Origin: Staphylococcus pseudintermedius
GTDB taxonomy: Bacteria > Bacillota > Bacilli > Staphylococcales > Staphylococcaceae
Assembly (NCBI RefSeq): GCF_001792775.2
Contig: NZ_MLGE02000016.1
Span: forward strand, 1 to 64,000
Direction: 5' to 3'
DNA: 64,000 nucleotides
Of the stretch, positions 53,438 to 64,000 are shown piece after piece. Position 1 is the stretch's first letter, and every line of letters begins with the position of its first letter. The position numbers and the translations under genes are program-made. The notes beneath the pieces are model-generated. The model was not told the DNA's origin. It worked only from the letters and a program-made list of their open reading frames with translations, and searched no databases.

Positions 53438-54703
53438 TTAAGCTTTAACTTGTTCCGTCCAAATATCAGCACCTAACGCTTTAAGTGTTTTCACAATATC
53501 TGTATAACCTCGGTAGATATGCTTCACATTATAAATCGTTGTCACACCTTCTGCTAACAATCCAGCTACGATTAAGCATGCACCTGCACGTAAGTCACTT
53601 GCGTACACTTCGGTGCCTGTTAATTTCGATGGCTTCACTGTCGCAGTATTTTGGTCTGCTGTTATCAATCCATTCATTTTTTGTAACTCTTTCACATGTC
53701 TGAAGCGCTCTGGATAAATCGTTTCAGTGACAAAACTAGGTCCATTTGCTAAGAAGAGTAAAGGTGTAATAGGTTGTTGTAAATCCGTTGCAAAACCGGG
53801 GTACACAAGCGTTTTGATATCGACACTTTTATAAGGTGCAGAAGATTGGACTATCATGTAGTCATCGCCTGTCTCTATTGTAACACCTAACTCTTTCAAT
53901 TTCACAGTGAGTGCTTCCATATGTTTTGGAATAATGTTGTCAATATGTACCGACTCACCACAAGCGGCCGCAATACACATGTACGTTCCAGCTTCGATAC
54001 GATCCGGTATGATTGAATGGCGGCTACCATGTAAATGAGGCACACCGACAATTTTAATCGAACTTGTCCCTGCACCTGTGACCTTTGCGCCCATACTATT
54101 TAAAAAGTTGGCAACATCGACCACTTCAGGTTCTTTTGCTGCATTTTCGATAATCGTTTGCCCTTCCGCACGTGTCGCAGCAAGCATAATATTAATCGTT
54201 GCACCTACACTGACAATATCTAAATAAATGTTCGCGCCTACCAAACGTTCTGCCTCAATTTTCATTGATGTGAGGCTCGACTCATCTACTGTTGCACCTA
54301 AAGCCTTAAACCCTTTAATATGTTGATCAATCGGTCTCGGCCCAAGCGGACATCCTCCAGGTAAACCAATGACGCACTTTTTAAAGCGACCGAGCATAGC
54401 CCCCATCATATAATAAGAAGCACGCAAAGATTCAACTTTATTGTTTGGCAAAGGGGCGTTTTCAATATGTGTCGGGTCTACTACTAAAGTTGAGCCGTTA
54501 AGTTCAGTCTTAATGTTTAAATCTCCCAATAAGCTAACCAGCGTTTCAACATCAGAAATTTGTGGCAAGCCATCTAATGTTACCGGTGCTTCTGCCATTA
54601 ATGTTGCAGGTATTATGGCAACTGAACTGTTTTTCGCACCATTAATTTCAACACTCCCTTTTAAAGTTTGGCCACCTCTTATTTTTATCACTTCTTGTGC
54701 CAT
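53438..54703 (-). CDS. murZ: UDP-N-acetylglucosamine 1-carboxyvinyltransferase 2 (MurZ/MurA2)
   Basis: The 421-residue paralogue of MurA has the catalytic Cys in [15 protein letters not shown] near residue 118 and K22 in [10 protein letters not shown]. Low-GC Gram-positives carry two such enzymes; the neighbourhood with fba marks this one as murZ. It has its own promoter and is followed by the hxlR-like gene. Confidence 0.94.
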   Translation of the reverse strand: MAQEVIKIRGGQTLKGSVEINGAKNSSVAIIPATLMAEAPVTLDGLPQISDVETLVSLLGDLNIKTELNGSTLVVDPTHIENAPLPNNKVESLRASYYMMGAMLGRFKKCVIGLPGGCPLGPRPIDQHIKGFKALGATVDESSLTSMKIEAERLVGANIYLDIVSVGATINIMLAATRAEGQTIIENAAKEPEVVDVANFLNSMGAKVTGAGTSSIKIVGVPHLHGSRHSIIPDRIEAGTYMCIAAACGESVHIDNIIPKHMEALTVKLKELGVTIETGDDYMIVQSSAPYKSVDIKTLVYPGFATDLQQPITPLLFLANGPSFVTETIYPERFRHVKELQKMNGLITADQNTATVKPSKLTGTEVYASDLRAGACLIVAGLLAEGVTTIYNVKHIYRGYTDIVKTLKALGADIWTEQVKA

Positions 54704-54759
54704 GTCATTGAACTCCTTTTCCCTTGTTCATTTTAACCTTATAATACTATATTAAAAGC

Positions 54760-54788
54760 ATTATAAAGTAAATTTTTTCAAATTGCAA
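54760..54788 (-). promoter_or_regulatory. σA promoter of murZ
   Basis: TTGCAA (54783-54788) and TATAAT (54760-54765), 17 bases apart on the minus strand, about 55 bases before murZ. The stretch 54789-54937 further upstream shows no gene I trust. Confidence 0.7.
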
Positions 54789-54937
54789 AATGAAAAAACG
54801 ACGCTTTGAGATGTTTAGCCCTACTTTGCGTTCAATTTTTGTAAATATGATAGCGATTGAACGACTTTGCCTACCTTTGCATCAAGCGTTTCCTACACGT
54901 TTTCACTATAGAGCGTCATCACGATTATCAAAATATG

Positions 54938-54985
54938 AAAAAGAGAGTAACCGACTCACAACTTGTGATCATGCTACCCTCTTTT
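54938..54985 (-). terminator. Terminator after fba
   Basis: On the minus strand AAAAGAGGGTAGC pairs with GGTTACTCTCTTTTT, and an inner TCACAA/TTGTGA stem caps the hairpin. It begins about 60 bases past the fba stop. Confidence 0.75.
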
Positions 54986-55047
54986 GAATTTAATGATGTT
55001 GACACTGCACAAACATGTGATACGTGTGTGACATCTCTTAAAATAGA

Positions 55048-55920
55048 TTAACCTTTAATGTTTGCTGCTTTACCTGAAGTACCGAACTCTTTAATTTTTC
55101 CAATTACAGTTTCTTTAATCGCTTCACGAGCTGGTCCTAAATATTTACGTGGATCGTAAACTTCTTTGTCTTGATCCAATACTTCACGAACACGTTTAGC
55201 TGAAGCAATTTGGTTCTCAGTATTAACATTGATTTTAGCCGTTCCGAATGAAATCGCTTTTTTAATGTCGTGAGTAGGGATGCCTGTACCACCGTGTAAT
55301 ACTAATGGCAATCCAGTTGAAGCACCGATTTCTTCCATTTCTTTAAAACCTAAGTTTGGTTCACCTTTGTATGGTCCGTGAACTGAACCTAAAGCAGGCG
55401 CTAATGCATCGATACCTGTAGCTTTAACTAAGTTTTGACATTCAGTTGGGTTAGCATAGATAACACCTTCAGCAACAACGTCATCTTCTTGACCACCAAC
55501 AGTGCCTAATTCAGCCTCAACAGATACACCGCGTTCGTGCGCGTATTCTACAACTTTTTTCGTAATTTTCACGTTATCTTCATATGGCTCGTGTGATGCA
55601 TCAATCATAACAGATGTGAAACCAGCATCAATCGCTTCTTTACATTTTTCAAAGCTTGAACCATGGTCTAAATGAATCGCAACAGGAATTGTGATTTCGT
55701 AGTCGTGTAATAGTCCCTCTACCATTTTAACTACAGTGTAGAAGCCACCCATGTATCTTGCTGCTCCTTCAGATACACCAAGAATTACAGGCGCATTCTC
55801 TTCTTGAGACGCTTGTAAAATCGCTTGTGTGAACTCCAAGTTATTTAGGTTATATTGACCTACAGCATAACCATTTTCTTTTGCGTCGATTAACATTTCT
55901 TTCATTGAAACTAAAGGCAT
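55048..55920 (-). CDS. fba: Class II fructose-bisphosphate aldolase
   Basis: The 290-residue zinc aldolase of glycolysis has zinc ligands in [12 protein letters not shown] (near residue 80) and VLHGGTGIP near 205, and [15 protein letters not shown] near 20. A good CAAGGAGG site precedes the ATG, and a GTGCG/CGCAC hairpin lies just upstream of it. It is divergent from the DUF2529 gene. Confidence 0.95.
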   Translation of the reverse strand: MPLVSMKEMLIDAKENGYAVGQYNLNNLEFTQAILQASQEENAPVILGVSEGAARYMGGFYTVVKMVEGLLHDYEITIPVAIHLDHGSSFEKCKEAIDAGFTSVMIDASHEPYEDNVKITKKVVEYAHERGVSVEAELGTVGGQEDDVVAEGVIYANPTECQNLVKATGIDALAPALGSVHGPYKGEPNLGFKEMEEIGASTGLPLVLHGGTGIPTHDIKKAISFGTAKINVNTENQIASAKRVREVLDQDKEVYDPRKYLGPAREAIKETVIGKIKEFGTSGKAANIKG

Positions 55921-56184
55921 GAAAGTTCCTCCTTGCGTGCATGTCGCACGAATATTTATAAATACAGTATAGCAAAGTCATTGTTAATATGCACCGCAAA
56001 ATCGCACTAAATTTGTGAAAAATATCGTAATTTATCATGTAAGCGCAACCATTGCTGTGAATTGATTCTAACACGATTATTTTATAAAATGAATTTTGAA
56101 TTTCGTAGCATTAACAGCTGTTAAAAAACCAAAAATTTAATTTTATATATATACAAAAAATTGACCAAAAAGGAGGCAACATGC

Positions 56185-56709
56185 ATGTCAAAAATGCTCA
56201 CAACACAATTAACAGGTATATTTAATCGACTCGATCAGCAAGAGTTGGATATTCAAATGGCTGCACAAAGTTTAATTCAAGCGATGGGTGGCGAAGGTCA
56301 TGTTTACATTAAAGGTTATGGTGATTTAAAATGCTTTGAATCCTACATCTTAACGAGTTTTGAGAAATTGCATTCAAGTTTGGCGCTAGACGATTATCCC
56401 TCGTTTGACGTGTTAGACACGACAGATAGAGTGTTACTGTTCGGAGCGGAGTATAGCGAGGAAATGGCACGTGATTTGGAACAATTAATTGCGGATGATC
56501 GCGATGTTGTCGTGATTACGAATAAACCTAAAGAAGTTGAATTACCGGATCATTTAATGCATTTTATTAATTTGTCGACACCGAGACCGATTGTTTACAC
56601 AGAAGATTATGATAAAGTCGTACAACCGCATCTCATGGCGTTGAATTATGTGTATTATGAAATTTATACGCAAATGGTTGAAATGATGCGTGATTTAGAT
56701 TTGGAATAG
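56185..56709 (+). CDS. DUF2529 family protein
   Basis: The 174-residue protein matches the staphylococcal DUF2529 family found between fba and pyrG. It has the segment GHVYIKGYGDLKCFESYI and a Rossmann-like DRVLLFGAEYSEEM, suggestive of a sugar-isomerase-like fold, though no active site is clear. The ATG at 56185 follows GGAGG. An earlier frame start at 56161 lies upstream of that site. Function is unknown. Confidence 0.8.
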   Translation: MSKMLTTQLTGIFNRLDQQELDIQMAAQSLIQAMGGEGHVYIKGYGDLKCFESYILTSFEKLHSSLALDDYPSFDVLDTTDRVLLFGAEYSEEMARDLEQLIADDRDVVVITNKPKEVELPDHLMHFINLSTPRPIVYTEDYDKVVQPHLMALNYVYYEIYTQMVEMMRDLDLE

Positions 56710-56768
56710 TATTCATAAGATAGGGACCGGGAAAACTAAATGTCCCTCTCCCTACTCACAGTCCAATT

Positions 56769-56817
56769 TTACACACTGAAAACGTCTCTACTTATTGATG
56801 ACCTTTCCAGTGTGTAA
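56769..56817. terminator. Terminator between DUF2529 and the 53-residue membrane protein
   Basis: TTACACACTGAAAA and TTTCCAGTGTGTAA pair over 13 of 14 bases around a 21-base loop between convergent genes. Confidence 0.65.
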
Positions 56818-56843
56818 CTTCTATATCAAGTAAGACCGCAATT

Positions 56844-57005
56844 CTATTCCTTCTCTTTCTTTTTGAACACATACTCAATGATAGAAAAAGCGATTAAAGT
56901 GATGATACTGATAAACAGGGACGCAATCCTCATTTCGTTCCAAATAAAGTGCGCGATTAAAATAGATGCAATGATAAAACAAATGAATTTAAGCCAAAAT
57001 TTCAT
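56844..57005 (-). CDS. Small membrane protein of 53 residues, unknown function
   Basis: This minus-strand frame starts MKFWLKFICF and ends FKKKEKE. It has two hydrophobic segments, about residues 4-22 and 27-46, joined by IWNEMR, and a strongly basic C-tail. GGAGGGG lies 8 bases before the ATG, and a hairpin follows the stop. This organisation supports a real gene. It has the shape of small staphylococcal two-helix membrane proteins; no family is recognised. Confidence 0.75.
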   Translation of the reverse strand: MKFWLKFICFIIASILIAHFIWNEMRIASLFISIITLIAFSIIEYVFKKKEKE

Positions 57006-57082
57006 TGTGATACCCCTCCACTTTCCACACGTTTTATCACTTATCTTAAATATATAAAAATATAATTTGATAATAACATACT

Positions 57083-57125
57083 AAAAAGACAAGTACCTCT
57101 TTTGAATTAAAAGATACTTGCCTTT
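57083..57125 (-). terminator. Terminator after glpT
   Basis: On the minus strand AAAGGCAAGTATCTTTT pairs with AAAAGAGGTACTTGTCTTTTT, 8 bases past the glpT stop. Confidence 0.9.
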
Positions 57126-57133
57126 CATCTATT

Positions 57134-58492
57134 CTAATGTACGATTTCTTGTCCACGTTTATTCCACGTGAAGAGGAAGCTAATCATTGCTAAGACACTA
57201 ATGATTGTTAATAAGATGAAGCCTGCACTCCAACCCATATGATCTACAATCGCACCCATGACAATGTTCGCCATGACAGCGCCACCGAGGTAACCGAATA
57301 AACCTGTTAAACCGGCTGCAGTCCCCGCTGCTTTTTTCGGCACATAATCCAATGCTTGTAAACCAATCAACATTACTGGACCATATATTAAAAAGCCAAT
57401 TGTAATTAATGCAAGGTTGTCAATGAGTGGATTGCCAGGTGGGTTGAGCCAGTATACGACAACCGCAATCGTTACACCAATCATAAAGATAAAGCCTGCT
57501 GGACCACGACGACCTTTAAATACTTTATCTGATAACCAACCACAGATAAGTGTACCTGGAATACCTGCCCATTCGTATAAGAAATAGGCCCAGCCTGATT
57601 CTTTCATATCAAAGCTTTTCACTTCACTTAAATAGAGCGGCGCCCAGTCTAACACACCATATCGGACAAAGTAGACGAAAATATTCGCAATCGCAATAAT
57701 CCACACCCATTTGTTGTTAAGGACGTATTTGAATAAAATCTCTTTCGTCGTCAATTCTGTTTCGAATGTCTCTTTCTTTTGTGTTGGATAATCATCACGA
57801 TACGCTTCGATTGATGGTAAACCGACTGATTGCGGTGTATCACGCACTAAAACGTATGACGCAATCGCAATGACAATCGCAAGTAACGCAGGATAAATAA
57901 ATGCCCCTTCAAAGCCTTGTAAATAACCAAAGCTCAATGAACCTGTTAAATAAATCCCAAACAATGCGATTGGTGCCATTAAACCACCACCGACGTTATG
58001 CGCGACGTTCCAAATCGCCGTTTTACTTCCACGTTCACTCACACTAAACCAATGCACGAGCACACGACCTGACGGCGGCCAGCCCATACCTTGGAACCAA
58101 CCATTGAGGAATAACATGATGAACATGATCGTGACACTTGATGTTAACGCAGGAATGAAGCCCATCAGTAAATTGACGATAGCTGTTAACACAAGTCCTA
58201 ACGTTAAAAAGATACGGGCGTTACTTCTATCACTGACCGTCCCCATGACAAACTTACTAAAACCGTAAGCAATCGAAATCGCGGATAACGCAAACCCGAG
58301 TTCTGCCTTTGAAAAACCCATATCCGCTAAGTACGGCATTGCGATTGAAAAGTTTTTACGCAACAAATAATAACCTGCATAGCCTAAAAAGATACCAATA
58401 AACACTTGTAACCTTAATTTTTTATATGTCTCATCTTGCTGCCTTTCTGGTACAGGTGTTGCAGCTACTGGCGGTTTTAAAAACTTAAACAT
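57134..58492 (-). CDS. glpT: Glycerol-3-phosphate transporter GlpT (OPA family)
   Basis: The 452-residue MFS/OPA transporter has 12 predicted helices. Its family motifs are GYAGYYLLRKNFSIAMPYL near residue 37, GFSKFVMGTVSDRSN near 76 and FLNGWFQGMGWPPSGR near 128. It exchanges glycerol-3-phosphate for phosphate and in S. aureus also imports fosfomycin. UhpT is a less likely alternative. GGGGAGG precedes the start. A consensus promoter and a near-cre site lie upstream. In S. aureus glpT is elsewhere, so this position is unusual. Confidence 0.88.
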   Translation of the reverse strand: MFKFLKPPVAATPVPERQQDETYKKLRLQVFIGIFLGYAGYYLLRKNFSIAMPYLADMGFSKAELGFALSAISIAYGFSKFVMGTVSDRSNARIFLTLGLVLTAIVNLLMGFIPALTSSVTIMFIMLFLNGWFQGMGWPPSGRVLVHWFSVSERGSKTAIWNVAHNVGGGLMAPIALFGIYLTGSLSFGYLQGFEGAFIYPALLAIVIAIASYVLVRDTPQSVGLPSIEAYRDDYPTQKKETFETELTTKEILFKYVLNNKWVWIIAIANIFVYFVRYGVLDWAPLYLSEVKSFDMKESGWAYFLYEWAGIPGTLICGWLSDKVFKGRRGPAGFIFMIGVTIAVVVYWLNPPGNPLIDNLALITIGFLIYGPVMLIGLQALDYVPKKAAGTAAGLTGLFGYLGGAVMANIVMGAIVDHMGWSAGFILLTIISVLAMISFLFTWNKRGQEIVH

Positions 58493-58537
58493 ATGTATCC
58501 TCCCCTTAATTATTAATTAAATATTAATTTCATGTAA

Positions 58538-58566
58538 ATTTTATGCATTGTCACAAAGTTTGTCAA
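58538..58566 (-). promoter_or_regulatory. σA promoter of glpT
   Basis: TTGACA (58561-58566), 17-base spacer and TAAAAT (58538-58543) on the minus strand. Confidence 0.8.
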
Positions 58567-58583
58567 TCGCATTTCTACATTTT

Positions 58584-58597
58584 TGCAAGGGTTTCCA
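58584..58597 (-). promoter_or_regulatory. cre-like site upstream of glpT
   Basis: TGGAAACCCTTGCA on the minus strand fits the TGNAANCGNNNNCA catabolite-response consensus with one mismatch in the central CG. It lies 18 bases upstream of the -35. Confidence 0.35.
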
Positions 58598-58887
58598 TTA
58601 TAAGGTTGAGTTCTACTTCACGTTAACTTGATGCACTTTAAAGCATAGGCGTTATTTCATCATTAAGCTACAAATTGCTTGCCATGAGTGCTACTTATTT
58701 CACGACTTGTTCGACTGCCATTTTTTAAATTTCACCTTAAATATTATCGTCATTTTAAATGTAGCAGAAGATAGCGAGAATGTTAATGTAGCCTGTCATT
58801 TTCAGGAGAAATCATTCGTTTTATTTTCTAATGTACCGCTCATCATTTAAGGGGCGGTTTTAACAATGATTTTTCACCTATAAAATC
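58598..58887. other. Intergenic stretch between glpT and pyrG with a plus-strand hairpin
   Basis: No protein gene is seen. ACCGCTC and GGGCGGT (58835-58858) form a hairpin followed by TTTT on the plus strand. There is no annotated plus-strand gene before it, so a small RNA ending there is possible. No convincing promoter was found. Confidence 0.35.
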
Positions 58888-58923
58888 AAAAAAACAGCCC
58901 TATGAAAAGTTCCATAGGACTGC
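58888..58923 (-). terminator. Terminator after pyrG
   Basis: On the minus strand CAGTCCTATGGA pairs with TCATAGGGCTG, followed by seven Ts, 9 bases past the pyrG stop. Confidence 0.93.
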
Positions 58924-58931
58924 AATGTTTA

Positions 58932-60548
<1,617 letters not shown>

Positions 60549-60768
60549 TCAATTTCCTCCTCGTTTGTTGTCTGAAGTACCTTTCAAAATGTAGGGGTGA
60601 ATTTGTATGCCAATCATTGATTATGTGCAAGACTGTATTCTCAATTTCAAAAAGTTGTCGTCGTTGCAGTGCGATGAAGATTGTATGGCCAACACTTCGC
60701 ATTAATGAACATACGGCCACTTTTATCGTCTTAGAATCACTTAACGTCCGCAATGTTTCATAAAATTA

Positions 60769-60811
60769 AAAAAAGTTCCCACTCACAATATCATGATTGT
60801 AAGGGGAACCT
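60769..60811 (-). terminator. pyrG leader attenuator hairpin
   Basis: On the minus strand AGGTTCCC-CTT-ACAAT pairs with ATTGT-GAGT-GGGAACT, followed by seven Ts, 85-130 bases after the transcription start. Its 5' arm contains UUCCCCUU, the target expected for a reiteratively added poly-G 5' end. Confidence 0.88.
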
Positions 60812-60903
60812 TAACGATAGATGAGACTCGTCATTTCGGAGCCATCACTACTTTCTATCGTTTTCATTTATTTATCCGTCCTAATTAAAGGAGCCCGAAT
60901 AAA

Positions 60904-60931
60904 ATTCTATCATGTTGTCGTAAAAAGTCAA
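60904..60931 (-). promoter_or_regulatory. pyrG promoter with GGGC initiation site
   Basis: TTGACT (60926-60931), 16-base spacer and TAGAAT (60904-60909) on the minus strand. Seven bases later the transcript would begin GGGCTCC (first G at 60896), the sequence at which low CTP causes slippage and extra Gs in B. subtilis pyrG. Confidence 0.85.
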
Positions 60932-60955
60932 CAAACTTTATTTAGAAATCAGAAA

Positions 60956-61498
60956 TTAAAATGTTTCTTCTTCTTCCTCTTCTTCAAGTTCATCGTCTTC
61001 ATCGTATGTTTCATTGATGTCTTCTTCGTCTTCTTCAACTACGAGGTCTGACTCTTCAATTTCATCTTCAACACGTTCATCTTCAGGATCATCTAAATCT
61101 TCTTGATCATCAGTACGATTTGGAATGTTGTCATCGCCATCTAAATCATCTTCACCTAATAATGTTAAGTTTTTATCTTCTTCATCGTCTTCATCAAGAA
61201 TATCGAATTTTTGAATGGTTGGTGCGATTTTTTCTTCAATATCGTCTACTGAATACCAATCGCGAAGTCCCCAAACGTTATCACCTACACTTAAAAAACG
61301 ACCATCCGTATTTAAATCTGTGTAGAATTGAACGATACGGTCTTCAATTTGTGCATCTTCGTAATGACCAATACGTTTAAACTCATCAATAATATCATAA
61401 AGGTTCATCGTTGCATTTTGTTCACTTAAAAGCGTATAAGCCATATCAATAAATGATTTTTCATCAACCATTTCTTGTGTGTAATCTTGTAATTTCAT
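60956..61498 (-). CDS. rpoE: RNA polymerase delta subunit
   Basis: The 180-residue protein has a folded N-terminal HARE-HTH domain (residues 1-95, with [14 protein letters not shown] and [10 protein letters not shown]). The long, almost purely acidic, unstructured C-terminus ends in a run of glutamates. Delta recycles core polymerase and increases selectivity. Upstream of pyrG as in other Bacilli. The ATG at 61498 follows GGAAGA. The upstream gap 61499-61766 has a CATCTAT/ATAGATG hairpin (about 61613-61632) and no gene. Confidence 0.95.
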   Translation of the reverse strand: MKLQDYTQEMVDEKSFIDMAYTLLSEQNATMNLYDIIDEFKRIGHYEDAQIEDRIVQFYTDLNTDGRFLSVGDNVWGLRDWYSVDDIEEKIAPTIQKFDILDEDDEEDKNLTLLGEDDLDGDDNIPNRTDDQEDLDDPEDERVEDEIEESDLVVEEDEEDINETYDEDDELEEEEEEETF

Positions 61499-61766
61499 CA
61501 GCACATCTTCCTTTCAAAGGTTAACATTTCTGTTCATTCGGATATTTCAATTTGTAAAAAATAGGTGCGTATGACCGTCACCTTTTGATTATGTTGCGCT
61601 ACATTCATACACATCTATTGCGTGATAGATGCGTTTTAAACATCGACTTTAACAAAATTAAATTATAAATCACTGCTGATGATTTCGCAATGTTTTCAGC
61701 GAGATTTTTCGAAGCCATATGAAATGGTTTGCGGATTGGTACATGTATGAATGACGAATCACCCGA

Positions 61767-62630
61767 CTAATAATTAATATATTTTTCTAATGTGACATAA
61801 TCATCCGTCGTCAATGTCTCCACAAAATTACTTTTAACAAACAGCGGTGTCAGTTGATGATTAGGTCCAAACAATGTGACTTCAATCACTTTCGTATCAT
61901 GATTTTCTTTTCGTACATAGGTCGCCAATTGACGCAGTGCATTTTGCGCAATGCCTGTATCTCTATGTGCATCATCAACGTAAAGTGCACGAATAATCAG
62001 CCGTTCGTTAAATGCTTCAATCGCTAAAAATCCTACTTTTTCTCCATCTAAAATGAAGTTAACAATTTCAATCGGGCCTGCTTTCGAACCCTCGCTCTTT
62101 ATAAGTTTTAATGAGGATACATATTTATGGTCCAAATCGAGGTAATAGAGACGCTCTTTGCCGATGGGTCCTTCTTCTTTCGTTGCCGTATGCATAAAAC
62201 CTGCACGCTCATACACATTCCAAGCCGATTCATTTTCTGCATCCACGACTAAGTACAAATGATTAAAATCCGGAAAAATCATTTGCACATATTCTGGTAA
62301 TGTCATCATAATTTTCGTGCCGTAGCCATTCCCTTGATACGCTTCATTAATGGATAACGAACGTATGTACACCACTTCATACGGTGTGTCATAGCCCTCG
62401 TGTTGATAATGTTCATGCAGTACGAAAAATCCAATTACTTCATCTTGATCATTTAGTACGATGTTTGCGACTCTATTGTCATCGTTTAATGCATCATCCA
62501 AGACTTCTTTGGGTAATGAAGAATAGATACGTTGTCGCTCATTTAATTCGAATTGATATAACGCATCACGGTATTGCTTATCATATAATTGTATAGTAAT
62601 ATCATCAAAGCGTTTAATTTTTGTTGTCAT
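61767..62630 (-). CDS. Double-domain GNAT acetyltransferase
   Basis: The 287-residue protein has two GNAT folds. The first (about 5-165) has the acetyl-CoA loop NEAYQGNGYGTKIM. The second (about 175-287) has DDAHRDTGIAQNALRQL. In the second the canonical Q/RxxGxG/A is partly altered, so perhaps only one domain is catalytic. The substrate is unknown. The ATG at 62630 is 8 bases after GGGATGG. It is divergent from the BCCT transporter gene. Confidence 0.85.
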   Translation of the reverse strand: MTTKIKRFDDITIQLYDKQYRDALYQFELNERQRIYSSLPKEVLDDALNDDNRVANIVLNDQDEVIGFFVLHEHYQHEGYDTPYEVVYIRSLSINEAYQGNGYGTKIMMTLPEYVQMIFPDFNHLYLVVDAENESAWNVYERAGFMHTATKEEGPIGKERLYYLDLDHKYVSSLKLIKSEGSKAGPIEIVNFILDGEKVGFLAIEAFNERLIIRALYVDDAHRDTGIAQNALRQLATYVRKENHDTKVIEVTLFGPNHQLTPLFVKSNFVETLTTDDYVTLEKYINY

Positions 62631-62800
62631 TGTTTTGACCATCCCTTTATTTTTTATTCTCCATATACAATGTTGACATAATTAAAGGGTTTCAAACAAT
62701 TATTTATAGAGATAATTTAGAACTTTTATCATTAGTGACCTTATTGTTATCTTCAACTACTATTATCTCTCAATTTCGTGGCATTAAGAAAGGGGTTCAC

Positions 62801-64000
62801 ATGAACAAGCACAACAATTTAAAGAAAAAGAATCGTAATATTGTTTACACCATTTCGTTCAGTATCATTTTAATTCTCACTTTATTAGCAGCCATCTTTC
62901 CTAAAACATTTGGCGCATATGCCCAAAATACATATGATGCGTTAGCTTTAAACTTTGGCTGGCTCTTTTTAATTATCGTTTTTGTACTCGACATTTTCTT
63001 AATTTTCTTAGCACTTTCGAGATATGGCCGATTCAAATTAGGCCGCGATGATGAAGAGCCAGAATTTTCATTTATGTCGTGGATCGGTATGCTTTTTTCG
63101 GCTGGCTTAGGTGTCGGCATTGTCTTTTGGGGCGTGGCTGAACCGTTAACCCATTACTTGCATTCACCGTTTCCAAAATCGGTCGACGGTCAATCGGTAG
63201 AATCTGCGCGCCTTGCGATGGGTTATACTTTTTTTCATTGGGGAATTTCGCAATGGTCGATTTTCGCAATGAGCGGTTTAATCGTCGCCTATTTCCAATT
63301 CCGGAAAAATCGGGATGGTCTGATTTCTACTGCAATGGAACCCGTTTTTGGCGAAACGTATCGACGCCCATTTCGTAACGTCATTGATATTTTGGCCATC
63401 ATTGCAACAGTTATGGGGATTGCGACTTCTATCGGTCTTGGTATTTTACAAATTGCTGGTGGTTTAAACCATGTCTTTAAAGTTCCGAACACGTCGCTCA
63501 CATTAATTTTGATTACGTTACTCATGACACTCATTTTCCTCGGTTCTGCATTAACAGGTATCAATCGTGGCGTGAAGTGGCTAAGTAACATAAATATTAT
63601 GATTGGTGCATTGTTATTGTTGTTTATTTTTATTTTCGGGGATTTACGATTTATCGTCGAAACATTCACCGTTTCAATTGGGGACTATTTGACACATTTC
63701 ATACAGTATAGTTTACGTATGGATCCTTATACGGGTGACAATTCATGGATTCAAAAATGGACTGTGTTCTATTGGGCATGGGTCATTTCGTGGTCGCCAT
63801 TTATTGGTGGTTTTGTTGCTCGTGTCTCAAGAGGACGGACGATTCGCGAATTTGTCGTCGGCGTCTTAATTATTCCACCTTGTATTTCATTTTTATGGAT
63901 TTCAGGTTTTGGAGGGACTGCTATTAACTGGGCATTACATCATCAAGATGGAATTGAAAAAATTGTCGATCAAGATTATACGGTAGCGCTATTTGAATTA
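62801..64000 (+). CDS. BCCT-family glycine betaine/choline transporter (partial, runs off the right edge)
   Basis: An open frame of 400 codons without a stop runs from the ATG at 62801, after AAAGGGG, to the end of the window. It shows the BCCT pattern: a basic N-tail, the first helix IVYTISFSIILILTLLAAIF, FSWIGMLFSAGLGVGIVFWGVAEP-type motif near residues 96-120, FFHWGISQWSIF near 146, and GIATSIGLGILQIAGGLN near 205-222. These Na+-coupled carriers import betaine or choline for osmoprotection. OpuD or BetT/CudT type cannot be told apart without the C-terminus. Base 62688 onward carries a TTGACA but no clear -10. Confidence 0.92.
   Translation, partial: MNKHNNLKKKNRNIVYTISFSIILILTLLAAIFPKTFGAYAQNTYDALALNFGWLFLIIVFVLDIFLIFLALSRYGRFKLGRDDEEPEFSFMSWIGMLFSAGLGVGIVFWGVAEPLTHYLHSPFPKSVDGQSVESARLAMGYTFFHWGISQWSIFAMSGLIVAYFQFRKNRDGLISTAMEPVFGETYRRPFRNVIDILAIIATVMGIATSIGLGILQIAGGLNHVFKVPNTSLTLILITLLMTLIFLGSALTGINRGVKWLSNINIMIGALLLLFIFIFGDLRFIVETFTVSIGDYLTHFIQYSLRMDPYTGDNSWIQKWTVFYWAWVISWSPFIGGFVARVSRGRTIREFVVGVLIIPPCISFLWISGFGGTAINWALHHQDGIEKIVDQDYTVALFEL

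Noticed and set aside
54790-55051. Plus-strand frames between murZ and fba
   Set aside because: They overlap the murZ promoter side and the fba terminator hairpin and lack ribosome-binding sites.
62845-63669. Minus-strand frames opposite the BCCT gene
   Set aside because: They are antisense to a clear transporter frame that runs open to the window edge.

Overview
The window is 64 kb of AT-rich Firmicute chromosome. Gene order and protein content are those of a Staphylococcus. The σB regulon operon (mazEF-rsbUVW-sigB), alr-acpS, murF-ddl-rodA, the thiamine operon, murA-fabZ, the atp operon, mnaA-upp-glyA, prfA-tdk-rpmE2-rho, aldA-murZ-fba and pyrG-rpoE all lie in the order I remember from S. 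aureus. Sequence divergence from S. aureus, a clustered csoR-csoZ-copZ-copA set, a protease/SasD pair and a glpT gene at this locus suggest a different species, perhaps of the S. intermedius/pseudintermedius group. That species guess is inference and was not tested.

Layout. 1-0.7 kb: the 5' end of an rRNA operon transcribed leftward, with tRNA-Leu and tRNA-Gly ahead of 16S and two tandem promoters. 0.7-11 kb: sprT, tex, the σB partner-switching operon with mazEF and alr, acpS, and three PH-domain membrane proteins. 11-16.8 kb: cshA, murF and ddl leftward, rodA rightward. 16.8-20 kb: an accessory patch with a SasD-like surface protein, a secreted V8-type protease carrying GW-like repeats, almost 1 kb of gene-free repeat-bearing DNA and a 48-residue ORF. 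20-23.1 kb: copper homeostasis, with two matching CsoR-type operators. 23.2-25.4 kb: cls and an HD hydrolase. 25.4-29.5 kb: yidC and the TPP-riboswitch-controlled tenA-thiD-thiM-thiE operon, in which tenA is interrupted by an in-frame TAA. 29.5-33.6 kb: an ssb paralogue apparently starting at ATT, ywpF, and a DUF1146-murA-(small membrane protein)-fabZ operon. 33.6-40.6 kb: F1Fo ATP synthase. 40.7-50.6 kb: mnaA, upp, glyA, ywlG, a phosphatase, ywlC, prmC, prfA, tdk, rpmE2 and rho. 50.6-51.4 kb: a gene-free stretch with inverted repeats. 51.4-58.5 kb: aldA, an HxlR regulator, murZ, fba, a DUF2529 gene, a 53-residue membrane protein and glpT. 58.9-64 kb: pyrG with a reiterative-initiation attenuator, rpoE, a double GNAT protein and a BCCT transporter cut by the right edge.

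Functionally the window is mostly housekeeping: peptidoglycan precursor supply (alr, ddl, murF, murA, murZ, rodA), energy (atp), translation (prfA, prmC, tRNAs, L31, ywlC), nucleotides (pyrG, upp, tdk) and the general stress response. Start codons were reassigned in many genes by Shine-Dalgarno spacing and remembered family start sites. No phage, intact insertion sequence or CRISPR array was seen. The points most worth a second look are the interrupted tenA, the ATT start of ssb, the paired CsoR operators, the inverted repeat over the hxlR start, the protease/SasD pair, and several small or non-coding elements.
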